This document shows, piece by piece, positions 40,257-48,923 of a DNA stretch of 64,000 bases (positions are counted from its first letter, which is position 1; every line of letters starts with the position of its first letter). The position numbers and the translations under genes were made by a program. Source of the stretch: Pseudoalteromonas sp. OOF1S-7 (GTDB lineage Bacteria; Pseudomonadota; Gammaproteobacteria; Enterobacterales; Alteromonadaceae); NCBI RefSeq assembly GCF_022347765.1, contig NZ_JAKRFZ010000007.1:172637-236636 (forward strand), written 5' to 3'. A model generated the notes under the pieces. That model had not been told where the DNA came from, did not search any database, and saw nothing but the letters and a program-made list of their open reading frames with translations.

Positions 40257-42710
40257 ATGAAGTTAAGATCGGCTGCTTTGCTGCTGTTGTCTGCCCTGAG
40301 CACCTCACTCAATGCCGCTCCAATAGACAAGCAAGATATCCAGTTTATTGGCCCACTGGGCCAGGCCAGCACAATTAAGCCCAATAATACGGCACATCAA
40401 CAAACCATTATTGCCAATCTGCTCCCAAGTTTATCCGGTGCAGAGAAAACCGTGTCTATGCTGGGTGTTGATGCCAAATGGCAGCCCCTGTCGCAGCTAA
40501 ACGCACTGACCATGGGCGGACTGCAGGCACTGAAAATGGAGTTCTCGGTCAGCCGCTTCGTTCAGGGTGAGCTGGTACTGGATGGCATAGAAAAGGCGCA
40601 TATTTTCGTCAATGGTGAACGCCATTCTGACAAAATGACCTCAACACTGAATTTACCCACGGGCGATCATCAGGTCATCATAGTCGCTGAGCAAGTTGCC
40701 AACTGGAAAAAAGTCTCGGTGGCATTCAATGGTAAAACAGATCATGACCGCCTGCTATTTACTGGCAAGTCTACCCGCGCTTTATCTGCCAAGCAGTTAT
40801 TTGATGCGCCGGTGATCAGCGCAATTTCTTACTCTCCTGATGCTGAACACTATGTTGTCACGCAAAAACACTACCAGCCAAACCGAGGTAATCAGGCGCT
40901 GACCAGTACCACGCTTTACAATGAGGATGACAAGGTTATTTTCACCCTTGATGGTGTTAACGCCGGCTCGCTGGCATGGCGCAAGGATGGGGCACAGCTG
41001 GTCTATAGTCAAGACGGCCAACTCAAAACACTCGATCTTGATAACCTCAGGTCTCGGGTTATCGCTGAAGATTTGGCAGGCGCAAGCGACTTTGCCTACT
41101 TTAACGATACCAGCCTGATATTTAGCTGGTCTAAATCCCCCTCAGCAGACAAATCTTTGGTGAAACACTACCAGGGCCTTGAAGATCGCTGGTCATACGC
41201 ACGGACCAACACACAGATCTACCTGCTGGATATCAAAACCGGCCTGATCCAGGCACTTACCGAAGGTAAGCAAAGCCACACACTCGAAGACCACGATGCT
41301 AAAAGCAACCGCATTCTGACCAGCCGTACAGTGCAAGATTATGCTGCGCCACCACATATGCTCACAGAGTTGGTTGAGTTAAACCTGACACATGGCTCTC
41401 ATAACGTCATCGGTCAATACCGCACTTTTAATGAAGCTAAATATGGCGCTCAGGGCGTATATGTACTGGCAGGGCCGGACTTTAACAATGGCCTTGGCAG
41501 AGCGGTTGAGAAAGATCAGTTGTCAAACAACTATGACGGTCAGTTATATTGGTTAGATAGCCAAGGCGCAAACGCTAAAGCACTGAGCAAGCAATTTGAT
41601 CCTGCTATTGGCAGTATCGACGTGCTCAGTAACGGAGATGTGATTGCCAAAGTGAAAGAGGAAGACCGCCAGCCGCTGTATCTCTATGATCTGAGCAAAG
41701 ATCGTTACACGCGTTTGAGCGTGGGTTTGGATGTGGTTGAGCACTTCAGCATTGCCGATAACCGTAGACCTAAACTGATAGTGGCGGGCACCCAAGTCTC
41801 TGCACCACAGCAACTCAAGCAGGTCAGTATAAGTAAGAACCACGCTCGCACGGTGTGGGATTCAGCGCCGCTTGTATATGCCAACAGTGAGATTGCGAAG
41901 CTCGAGGAGTTTAACTTTACCAACAATCAGGGCACAGAAATCAAGGGCCGCGTATACCTGCCTCACAACCTGGATAGATCCAAACAGTACCCGGCATTGA
42001 TCTATTATTACGGCGGTACATCACCGGTTTCAAGAGCTTTTACGGGGCGTTATCCGTTTAATCTGTGGGCCGCAAACGGCTATGTTGTTTATGTGTTGCA
42101 ACCCACAGGCGCAACTGGCTTTGGTCAACGATTCTCAGCTCAGCATGTGAATGCCTGGGGCGAACAAACGGCCGATGACATTATCAAAGGGACCAAAGCT
42201 TTTTTGGCTGAATATCCGTTTGTCGATAAGGGTCGTCTCGGTAATCTTGGTGCATCCTACGGAGGCTTTATGACCATGTTACTGACGACAAAAACAGACA
42301 TCTTCAGTGCCTCTATTTCCCATGCTGGTATCTCTAATATTACCTCGTACTGGGGACAGGGGTGGTGGGGTTACTTGTACTCAGGTGAAGCCTCAAAAAA
42401 CAGTTTCCCCTGGAATAACCCCAAGCTATATTCACAACATAGCCCCGTGTTCCATGCCGACAAGGTCACGACTCCACTCCTGTTGTTACACGGCGATGCC
42501 GATGTCAACGTGCCGGTAGGGGAAAGCCATACTATGTATACGGCACTGAAACTGCTGGGTCAGGATGTTGAATTGATTGAAATTAAGGATGCGGATCATC
42601 AGATATTTGCCCGCGACCGACGCTTCCAGTGGTGGGATACCATGCTTGCCTACTTTGATAAGCACTTGAAAGATCAACCGCAGTGGTGGCAGCACCTGTA
42701 CGGTAAGTAA
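40257..42710 (+). CDS. Secreted S9-family peptidase (DPP-IV/acylaminoacyl-peptidase-like)
   Basis: 817 residues with a signal peptide (about 1-20, ending SLNAA), a beta-propeller region with WD-like repeats, and a C-terminal alpha/beta-hydrolase peptidase domain. The catalytic triad is Ser667 (GASYGGF), Asp749 (HGDADVNVP) and His781 (DADHQIF). It is probably a periplasmic or secreted exo- or oligopeptidase, common in marine protein degraders. It has a strong terminator after the stop. Confidence 0.92.
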   Translation: MKLRSAALLLLSALSTSLNAAPIDKQDIQFIGPLGQASTIKPNNTAHQQTIIANLLPSLSGAEKTVSMLGVDAKWQPLSQLNALTMGGLQALKMEFSVSRFVQGELVLDGIEKAHIFVNGERHSDKMTSTLNLPTGDHQVIIVAEQVANWKKVSVAFNGKTDHDRLLFTGKSTRALSAKQLFDAPVISAISYSPDAEHYVVTQKHYQPNRGNQALTSTTLYNEDDKVIFTLDGVNAGSLAWRKDGAQLVYSQDGQLKTLDLDNLRSRVIAEDLAGASDFAYFNDTSLIFSWSKSPSADKSLVKHYQGLEDRWSYARTNTQIYLLDIKTGLIQALTEGKQSHTLEDHDAKSNRILTSRTVQDYAAPPHMLTELVELNLTHGSHNVIGQYRTFNEAKYGAQGVYVLAGPDFNNGLGRAVEKDQLSNNYDGQLYWLDSQGANAKALSKQFDPAIGSIDVLSNGDVIAKVKEEDRQPLYLYDLSKDRYTRLSVGLDVVEHFSIADNRRPKLIVAGTQVSAPQQLKQVSISKNHARTVWDSAPLVYANSEIAKLEEFNFTNNQGTEIKGRVYLPHNLDRSKQYPALIYYYGGTSPVSRAFTGRYPFNLWAANGYVVYVLQPTGATGFGQRFSAQHVNAWGEQTADDIIKGTKAFLAEYPFVDKGRLGNLGASYGGFMTMLLTTKTDIFSASISHAGISNITSYWGQGWWGYLYSGEASKNSFPWNNPKLYSQHSPVFHADKVTTPLLLLHGDADVNVPVGESHTMYTALKLLGQDVELIEIKDADHQIFARDRRFQWWDTMLAYFDKHLKDQPQWWQHLYGK

Positions 42711-42717
42711 TATCGTT

Positions 42718-42745
42718 GGCAGCACTTAGGTGCTGCCTTTTTTTT
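42718..42745 (+). terminator. Rho-independent terminator after S9 peptidase gene
   Basis: GGCAGCAC and GTGCTGCC form an 8-bp stem with a TTAG loop, immediately followed by eight T residues. It starts 7 bp after the stop codon. A textbook intrinsic terminator. Confidence 0.95.
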
Positions 42746-42920
42746 AAAAAACCATTCAACTGTATGATATTTCAGAATTACCACATTTTTATTCACTTAC
42801 TGACCTCATACTAAAGGTTTATTTGCATTGTTTTTTATTTGAAAATAATCAACTTACCCTTCTCAGCCCAGTTTTCTCAGTGCTAATATATAAGTGATTT
42901 ATTGATAAAGTTACGGTGCT

Positions 42921-43625
42921 ATGAACATTAACGTGCTTCTGGTGGAAGATGACGACCTACTGGCAAAAAGGATCGCAAACCATTTTGCTGATACTGAATT
43001 TCAGCTCACGCTGGATAACACCGGTGCACAGGCATTGCAGCTCGTTCATAACAAAATGAATGAGGGTATCCCCTTCGATATGGCCATCGTAGATGTAGTG
43101 CTACCCGCAACAGATGGTCTTAATTTAGCCAAAGAGCTCAATACCCTCACAGACATCGGCGTAATTATGCTCTCCAGCCGAGATACACAAGCAGATCGGA
43201 TCGCCGGTTTAGCACAAGGCGCCGACGACTATGTCTGCAAACCTGTAGATTTACTTGAACTGGAACTACGGATGCGAGCCCTGTATAAGCGCATCGCAGG
43301 CACTAAAGGCGAAGATGAATCCGAAGAGTTTATCGAGTACGCAGACTTTAAACTGCACCCGGATAACCGCACACTGATTAATCCGCATGGCGACGAAGCC
43401 AGGCTCACTGAAGCCGAGCACAAAGTGCTTATCTGTCTCATTGCAAACGCAGGTAAAGCGACTTCTCGGGCCAAAATTTCGGAAGAGATCGGTCAACCCG
43501 ACTGGAGTCCCAGCGACAGAACCGTTGATGTGCTTATCGGCAGGCTGCGTAAAAAGCTTGGAGACGAAAAGGAGCAAAAGCGCATCGTCACAGTCCGTGG
43601 CAAAGGCTATATGCTATCTACCTAA
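42921..43625 (+). CDS. OmpR-family response regulator (orphan)
   Basis: 234 residues: receiver domain with acidic pocket EDDD near residue 9 and phosphoacceptor Asp58 (MAIVDVVLPATDGL), Thr/Ser and Lys in MLSSRDT and VCKP, then a winged-helix DNA-binding domain (about 135-234, LTEAEHKVLICLIANAGK and DRTVDVLIGRLRKKLG). No histidine kinase is adjacent; the next gene is the comM remnant on the other strand. Targets are unknown. Confidence 0.92.
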   Translation: MNINVLLVEDDDLLAKRIANHFADTEFQLTLDNTGAQALQLVHNKMNEGIPFDMAIVDVVLPATDGLNLAKELNTLTDIGVIMLSSRDTQADRIAGLAQGADDYVCKPVDLLELELRMRALYKRIAGTKGEDESEEFIEYADFKLHPDNRTLINPHGDEARLTEAEHKVLICLIANAGKATSRAKISEEIGQPDWSPSDRTVDVLIGRLRKKLGDEKEQKRIVTVRGKGYMLST

Positions 43626-43633
43626 TCAAAGAC

Positions 43634-44227
43634 CTAGCTATAAGTCAGTTGCCCCAGCAAGCGCTCGAAGGCCCGATAACTCAGCGCTTCTTTCAGATCA
43701 GGTACCGTAATATCCGGACGATGAGCTAAATCAGCAATGGTTCTGGCGACCTTAATAATGCGATGATAAGAGCGCGGAGACAGGTTGAGCTTCTCCGTTG
43801 CTCTGGCAAGTAGCTGTGCCACATCGGAGGTAAGGACACAATACGTTTCTATTTCTCGGGTGGTCAATCTGGCATTCGCCTTTCTCTGACGCTTTAGAGC
43901 GACCTCAAAGGCAGCCTCAACTCGGTTGCGGATCTCCTCACTGGTCACTTCCTGTCTGGTTGATTGTAATTCCTGCGTACTTAACCTGGGCAACTCAATC
44001 TGTAAATCTATCCTGTCGACAAAAGGCCCTGATATTTTACTTAAATATCTCAGTACCTGATCTGGCGAAGCCCGTTTATCAGTATGACAGCCTGTAGGAC
44101 TCGGGTTCAGTGCAGCTATAAGCTGAAAGCAAGCTGGAAAGTCAACCTGCTGCGCGGCGCGAGAAATAGTCACCAGTCCCGTCTCCATCGGCTCTCTCAG
44201 TGAGTCTAATACCTTACGTTCGTACTC
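43634..44227 (-). pseudogene. comM: comM (yifB), C-terminal part, separated by transposon insertion
   Basis: C-terminal ~198 residues of the Mg-chelatase-like AAA+ helicase ComM/YifB. The reading frame begins at the duplicated target GAGTAC (EYERKVLDSLREPMETG) and runs to RAFERLLGQLTYS. The N-terminal part lies at 61811-62739, 17.6 kb away across the Tn7-like element. A TTG just inside the element could give a short frame, but without the Walker motifs it cannot be functional. ComM drives branch migration during natural transformation, so this host is probably impaired in integration of divergent DNA. Confidence 0.93.
44223..44227 (+). repeat. Left target-site duplication TACTC
   Basis: Five bases TACTC flank the left end and recur at 61811-61815 beside the right end. 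Joining the two comM parts at one copy restores the frame ELPEYERKV expected for ComM. A 5-bp duplication is typical for Tn7-like transposition. Confidence 0.92.
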
Positions 44228-44330
44228 TGACAAGCATCATTTTATTTGATAGTGTGATTATAGTTATCAACTAGTGCGAGCCAGCTTGATTCAGTTAAAT
44301 TGATAATTTCACTCAAAATAATTGATAGCA
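44228..44330 (+). repeat. Left transposon end with candidate TnsB-binding repeats
   Basis: Terminal dinucleotide TG at 44228. Three copies of a TCAnnTnnnTTGATAnn-like motif in the same orientation: 44237-44254 (TCATTTTATTTGATAGTG), 44291-44308 (TCAGTTAAATTGATAATT) and 44313-44330 (TCAAAATAATTGATAGCA), the last two 22 bp apart. The same motif occurs in inverted orientation at the right end. Role as TnsB sites is inferred from Tn7-family architecture. Confidence 0.75.
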
Positions 44331-44364
44331 ACTCACTTTTAATCACGTTTGATGAGAATGGATT

Positions 44365-45012
44365 ATGCCAGTCAGAAAGGTTAAAGCAGGATACAGCAAC
44401 TTAACAGCAAGGGTTCCAAGTGAGAAGCTCAGCCGTATGGCTGATGCAGAATCCTCATTAGAAAGAGATTTCATACTGTTACTTGAACATAATGGTGACG
44501 TAGTTACTTATGAAGAACAGCCACTTACTATTAAGTATGGCGCCCTCAAATACACTCCTGATGTTTTGGTCCAATACTCCGATGGCTCTAGAGTTCTCTT
44601 TGAAATAAAGTACCGAAATGAACTAGAAAAAAATTGGGAAAAACTCAAACCCAAATTCAAAGCCGCAATTAAGTACGGTAAACAAAATGGCATCAAGTTC
44701 AAGATAATGACCGATGTTGAAATTAGAACGCCATATCTAAAAAACCTTGAGTTTCTCTCACACTTTAATCGTACAGTGTCTCCAGTTGAAAGCAGTATGA
44801 GTGAAACTCTTCTTTCTACATTAGGCTTACTTGGAACATCAACGCCCCGAGAGCTCTTGGTAGCTTGTTTTAGCAACAAAATGCAACAGGCTGAAGCAGC
44901 CCCTGTGTTATGGAGGCTGATCTTCAACAAAAATATTCTAACAAATCTAGATTTACCATTGTCCATGTATTCTCAATTAAATGTAGACCCAAGTTTAGGA
45001 GATATATTTTGA
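44365..45012 (+). CDS. tnsA: Transposon endonuclease TnsA
   Basis: Endonuclease subunit that cuts the 5' ends of the element, enabling true cut-and-paste. The PD-(D/E)xK core is visible: Glu33 (SLERDF), Asp66 (YTPDVLV) and Glu80-x-Lys82 (LFEIKYR). 215 residues, shorter than E. coli Tn7 TnsA (273) but in the range of other Tn7-like elements. It is the first gene after the left end. Its stop overlaps the tnsB TTG start, so the two are translationally coupled. Confidence 0.92.
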   Translation: MPVRKVKAGYSNLTARVPSEKLSRMADAESSLERDFILLLEHNGDVVTYEEQPLTIKYGALKYTPDVLVQYSDGSRVLFEIKYRNELEKNWEKLKPKFKAAIKYGKQNGIKFKIMTDVEIRTPYLKNLEFLSHFNRTVSPVESSMSETLLSTLGLLGTSTPRELLVACFSNKMQQAEAAPVLWRLIFNKNILTNLDLPLSMYSQLNVDPSLGDIF

Positions 45013-46880
45013 ATACCATTCCTATCAAAGTAGGCTCCAATGTTATTTGGCGCGGGCAATCACATCGCATAACCCGGTTAATAAACTTGGAATACATTCT
45101 CGGTCTGAATACGAGCACTGGTGAGCTTGACAAAATACCTGTCGCTGAAATATCACTGGCTACCAATGAAAATACAAATCCTGAACCCAAAATTGATCTG
45201 TCGGAGCTAACTGATAAAGAATGGGATTGTGCAACTGCCAGGCTAAATATAATTCAACCTTTACTAGATCTGGGACCTGAATGTAGCGAAAGTGATGTCC
45301 AGAAAGTCGCAAAAACATCAAACACTTCTCAGGCAACCTTATATCGATGGTTAAGAAAATATAGAGAGTCTGGCCAGCTTTCCTCTTTAATAAACAAACG
45401 TCGACAGGATAAAGGCAGCTCCAAGCTATCCAAAGAACTGGATCTCATCATTGACATGTGTATCCACCGAGACTTTTTGCAGCCGGAACGACCAAATATT
45501 AGGCAAGCATACGACGACTTTGTTTATGACTGTAAGAAAGCAGGTATCACCCCATGCTCCAAAGCCTCATTTACAAGAAGGATTAACAAAATTGCGCCTC
45601 CTGCAATTGCGTTAAAAAGATATGGTAAGCAAACACATAGAGAGAAACACACATCAGCTACGGGTACATTCCCCGCGGGCAAATTTCCCTTAGACTGTAC
45701 ACAGATAGATCACACAAAGCCAAATGTAATACTTGTTGATGACAGAGACCGTCAACCCATAGGACGCCCCTGGGTTACTTTTGCAATCGATATTTTTAGT
45801 CGAATGATTACTGGCTTTTACCTTTCACTTGAGGCTCCCAGTGCTACCTCAGTAGGGCTCTGCCTCACCCAAAGCATTTGCCGCAAAGAAAAGTGGTTAA
45901 TGAACATTGGAGTAGAAGCAAGCTGGCCCTGCTGGGGTTTAATGCGAACGGTTCATGCCGACAATGGCCCTGACTTTAGGAGTAAATCCCTTGATCGAGC
46001 CTGCAAAGAATATTCTATTGCTCTCAACTGGAGGCCGCTGGGACGTCCTGACTTTGGCGGTCATGTAGAGCGCCTAATGAGAACTGTAAAAACAGATCTT
46101 TCGAACCTCAAGGGCACGACCTTCACTAACCCAGAAGACAGAGGTGAATATGATTCCGAAGGGCGTGCTGTTTTCACTTTTGATGAATTCCATCGCTGGC
46201 TGACAGTGTACATAACGAAATACTACCACATGCGACTTCATTCAGACTTGAACATGTCACCCATGGCAAAATGGGAAGAAGGGCTTTTCTTTGGTGACGA
46301 AATGCCTATGCATGGTCTACCTGATGTTATTGAAGATGAGCGAAGGCTATATCTGGACTTTTTGCCATTCAAAAAGCGTACTGTGCAACGATATGGCATT
46401 GCTATTGATAATATTCACTATTACCACCCATCTATTGCGCGCTGGATAGGTGTTGACGCGCCTACCGATGACAATAAGTTTTTTGTTAAATACGAGCTCC
46501 ATCAAATTCAGTATGTATACTTTTTGGATCCAGATACACATGAGTACTTAGAGATACCACGAATTCACCGTGACGCTCCCAATATGACTCGATTTGAACT
46601 AGCAAAGTTAACTGCTCACTTAAAGAAAAAAGGAAAAGAGTCAATTGATGAGCAAGCACTTATAGAGGCACAAAGAGAATTGAAAGCTATTGAAGAATCA
46701 GCCTCCAAAGAAACGACTTCTGCTCGCCGCTTAAGACAAAGGAAAGTTCAAGCCCCAAAAGCAATCGAGCACCTCCCCCCAAGTCAAAATGACACCTCGA
46801 TTCATACCAAGGGTGAAGACCATGAAAGTTGGGAACCTGTCACCCCTTTTAAATACATAGACTTGGATACAGAATTATGA
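45009..46880 (+). CDS. tnsB: DDE transposase TnsB
   Basis: Catalytic transposase that binds the end repeats and joins 3' ends to target DNA. A helix-turn-helix near residues 98-120 (KVAKTSNTSQATLYRWLRKY) is followed by the rve/DDE core with Asp234 (QIDHT), Asp318 (VHADNG) and Glu354 (GHVERL), the last two spaced 36 positions apart. The start is TTG 45009, overlapping the tnsA stop (TTGA); 623 residues result. An upstream-extended frame through tnsA is not coding. The C-terminal tail is Lys/Glu-rich, as expected for contact with TnsC. Confidence 0.94.
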   Translation: MNTIPIKVGSNVIWRGQSHRITRLINLEYILGLNTSTGELDKIPVAEISLATNENTNPEPKIDLSELTDKEWDCATARLNIIQPLLDLGPECSESDVQKVAKTSNTSQATLYRWLRKYRESGQLSSLINKRRQDKGSSKLSKELDLIIDMCIHRDFLQPERPNIRQAYDDFVYDCKKAGITPCSKASFTRRINKIAPPAIALKRYGKQTHREKHTSATGTFPAGKFPLDCTQIDHTKPNVILVDDRDRQPIGRPWVTFAIDIFSRMITGFYLSLEAPSATSVGLCLTQSICRKEKWLMNIGVEASWPCWGLMRTVHADNGPDFRSKSLDRACKEYSIALNWRPLGRPDFGGHVERLMRTVKTDLSNLKGTTFTNPEDRGEYDSEGRAVFTFDEFHRWLTVYITKYYHMRLHSDLNMSPMAKWEEGLFFGDEMPMHGLPDVIEDERRLYLDFLPFKKRTVQRYGIAIDNIHYYHPSIARWIGVDAPTDDNKFFVKYELHQIQYVYFLDPDTHEYLEIPRIHRDAPNMTRFELAKLTAHLKKKGKESIDEQALIEAQRELKAIEESASKETTSARRLRQRKVQAPKAIEHLPPSQNDTSIHTKGEDHESWEPVTPFKYIDLDTEL

Positions 46881-47764
46881 ATCATTTGGAACATATCACC
46901 GCACAATATCTGAAATTATCAGATAAAGACCGTATTACAGCACTACAAAAGAAAAAATGGATTGGCTACACAGCAGCAAATGACATCTTGGATAAGATGG
47001 AAGATCTTTTGAACCACCCAAAAACACATAGGATGCCCAACCTACTGATTAAATCAGATACAAACAACGGGAAATCATTTTTACTCAAGCGTTTCATGAA
47101 GTCACACCCTCCTTATGAGCAACGAACATCAGAGCGCTTTCTAATACCAGTTGTCTGTATAGAAATACCATCGGACCCGAGCCCCGATGTTATCTATTCC
47201 CTGATTCTACAGGCAATCCATATTCCTTACAGAGAGAGCTATAAAAAAGAAATTAAAGCCCGGAAAGTATTTGATGCATTTGAACGCTTTGGCGTCAGAA
47301 TGCTAATAATCGATGAACTCCATGTGCTGATGAACACAACAAAACTCAAGAAAGCTCAATTGCTAGATACATTAAAGTATATCGGTAACAAAACAGAAGT
47401 TGTAATCGTAGGAGCTGGCACGATGGAAGCTCACACTGCAATTGTTTCCGATGGTCAGCTGGCAAATCGGTTTGAACCTTACGTTTTACCACAGTGGAAA
47501 TTAAACACTGAGTTCAGACGATTGCTTGCGACATTCGAGCAAGTTATCCCACTTAAGAAACCTTCCGATCTGCAGTCCCAGCAGCTAGCCACTGAAATAT
47601 ATTCTATGAGCTCAGGGTGGATTGGTGAAATAAACGAAATTCTAAACCGTGCAGCCATAGCGGCCATAACAAGTGGCAAAGAAGAAATAACTTTGGATAC
47701 ACTCCGCAGTATCGATTGGGTCACCCCGGAAAGAAGGCGACTTACCGGTGGTAACAACAGATAG
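46877..47764 (+). CDS. tnsC: AAA+ transposition regulator TnsC
   Basis: ATPase that connects the target selector to the transposase. The P-loop SDTNNGKS (60-67) is a known variant of Walker A in TniB/TnsC proteins; Walker B LIIDE (143-147) is intact. 295 residues places it nearer to TniB-like/short TnsC proteins than to the 555-residue Tn7 TnsC. It overlaps tnsB by ATGA and the tniQ start by 17 bp. Confidence 0.92.
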   Translation: MNHLEHITAQYLKLSDKDRITALQKKKWIGYTAANDILDKMEDLLNHPKTHRMPNLLIKSDTNNGKSFLLKRFMKSHPPYEQRTSERFLIPVVCIEIPSDPSPDVIYSLILQAIHIPYRESYKKEIKARKVFDAFERFGVRMLIIDELHVLMNTTKLKKAQLLDTLKYIGNKTEVVIVGAGTMEAHTAIVSDGQLANRFEPYVLPQWKLNTEFRRLLATFEQVIPLKKPSDLQSQQLATEIYSMSSGWIGEINEILNRAAIAAITSGKEEITLDTLRSIDWVTPERRRLTGGNNR

Positions 47765-48923
47765 GCAACTCCCCGCTCGGCCACGTCCTTTTGGTGATGA
47801 GCACTTCCTGTCTTGGGTAACTCGCTTGGCATTTGCTAATTTGTGCGAGGCGACCCACTTTACTCAAGTTGTTTTAGGAGGTATGGATATTTGGGGGGGA
47901 TGTGTCAATGGAGCATCAACATTACGCCCCGAAGTAATACTTGCGGAAAAAACAAACATCTCTGTTGCAAGTATCTCCAGGTTGTATTCTGTTAACTTTG
48001 CCAGGCGCCATTATCTTGAGCTGAACTCACTATACGCGAGAAGCTATTTCTTACCGGCTATCTGTGTATCAAGAATATTCCGCCACAACTGGATCCAATT
48101 CTGCCCAGCTTGTCTTAGTGAAGATAGAGTAGCCTATTTCAGAAATCACTGGAGAGTAAGCCTGCTGCCTGTATGTACTAGGCATAACCTCAATATGATG
48201 GACCGCTGTCCATATTGCAGTTCTCCTATAAACTTCCATCAACTTCCCTATCATGAACAAAGTTTATCTATATGCCACAACTGCCTGCATTCTCTTTCTA
48301 GCCAGTACCAAAACTTCTGCCAGCCATGTGGTGACACGCTATATCTGGCCCACTTGGTCGAATCAGGGATCTCAAATGGCTGGGTCAAGCTTTCTAAAAA
48401 TAACAAGGTGATGATGCCTTTATTTGTAGCGGGTGTACGGCTAATAATGAAGCTGTTTTTTCGAAGTAAAACGGCCAACAAAGCAAGAGAATATTTTGGG
48501 ATTGAAGGGCCTATAGGAAATGACAATAAAATAGCATTTGTGCACTTACCAATAGCAACGAGAATCGAAGTACTTTCAGCCACATCGCAACTGCTGAAAC
48601 ACTGGCCAGATCGATTTATAGAGATATGCAGCGCTCTAAATTTGAATCAATCTACCTTTAAAATCAATGAACCATACGTACCTTTTTGGTTGTACAATAC
48701 ACTTGATATGAAGGTTAAACGATTCAAAGCTTGGACCAGTGACGAAGAGTTTTTCTCAGCAGCCAGCTTTTTGAAAAAGTTTAGCTATTTAGTAAGTTAT
48801 TCAAATATTGCTGAGGTTCTTGGGCTTGATCGGTCCTGTCACCGCACCTCAAACAGAGATAGAATAATCATGTCTCTATACACGTCTGACTACGAGCACT
48901 CTGTTTTTCATTGGCCAAAGTAG
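47748..48923 (+). CDS. tniQ: TniQ-family target selector (TnsD-like)
   Basis: TniQ/TnsD-family protein: N-terminal PRPFGDEHFLSWVTRLA motif, then zinc-finger cysteines/histidine Cys119, Cys122, Cys143, His146, Cys154, Cys157 (CPAC, CTRH, CPYC) and a second cluster CHNC/CQPC. In Tn7 TnsD binds the attachment site; this is the only TniQ in the element and so the best candidate for recognising comM. 391 residues, between minimal TniQ and full TnsD (508). GTG start inside the end of tnsC. It converges with, and overlaps by 56 bp, the next minus-strand gene. Confidence 0.9.
   Translation: MVTTDRQLPARPRPFGDEHFLSWVTRLAFANLCEATHFTQVVLGGMDIWGGCVNGASTLRPEVILAEKTNISVASISRLYSVNFARRHYLELNSLYARSYFLPAICVSRIFRHNWIQFCPACLSEDRVAYFRNHWRVSLLPVCTRHNLNMMDRCPYCSSPINFHQLPYHEQSLSICHNCLHSLSSQYQNFCQPCGDTLYLAHLVESGISNGWVKLSKNNKVMMPLFVAGVRLIMKLFFRSKTANKAREYFGIEGPIGNDNKIAFVHLPIATRIEVLSATSQLLKHWPDRFIEICSALNLNQSTFKINEPYVPFWLYNTLDMKVKRFKAWTSDEEFFSAASFLKKFSYLVSYSNIAEVLGLDRSCHRTSNRDRIIMSLYTSDYEHSVFHWPK

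Noticed and set aside
44228..44234. 7-bp target duplication TACTCTG
   Set aside because: The TG after TACTC matches by chance: at the right junction it is native comM sequence (TGGTAACTCG), and at the left it is the terminal TG of the element. Five bp fits the family.
44910..45008. N-terminal extension of TnsB upstream of TTG 45009
   Set aside because: It would lie wholly inside tnsA in another frame; the TTGA overlap and TnsB-like sequence beginning at 45009 explain the region better.
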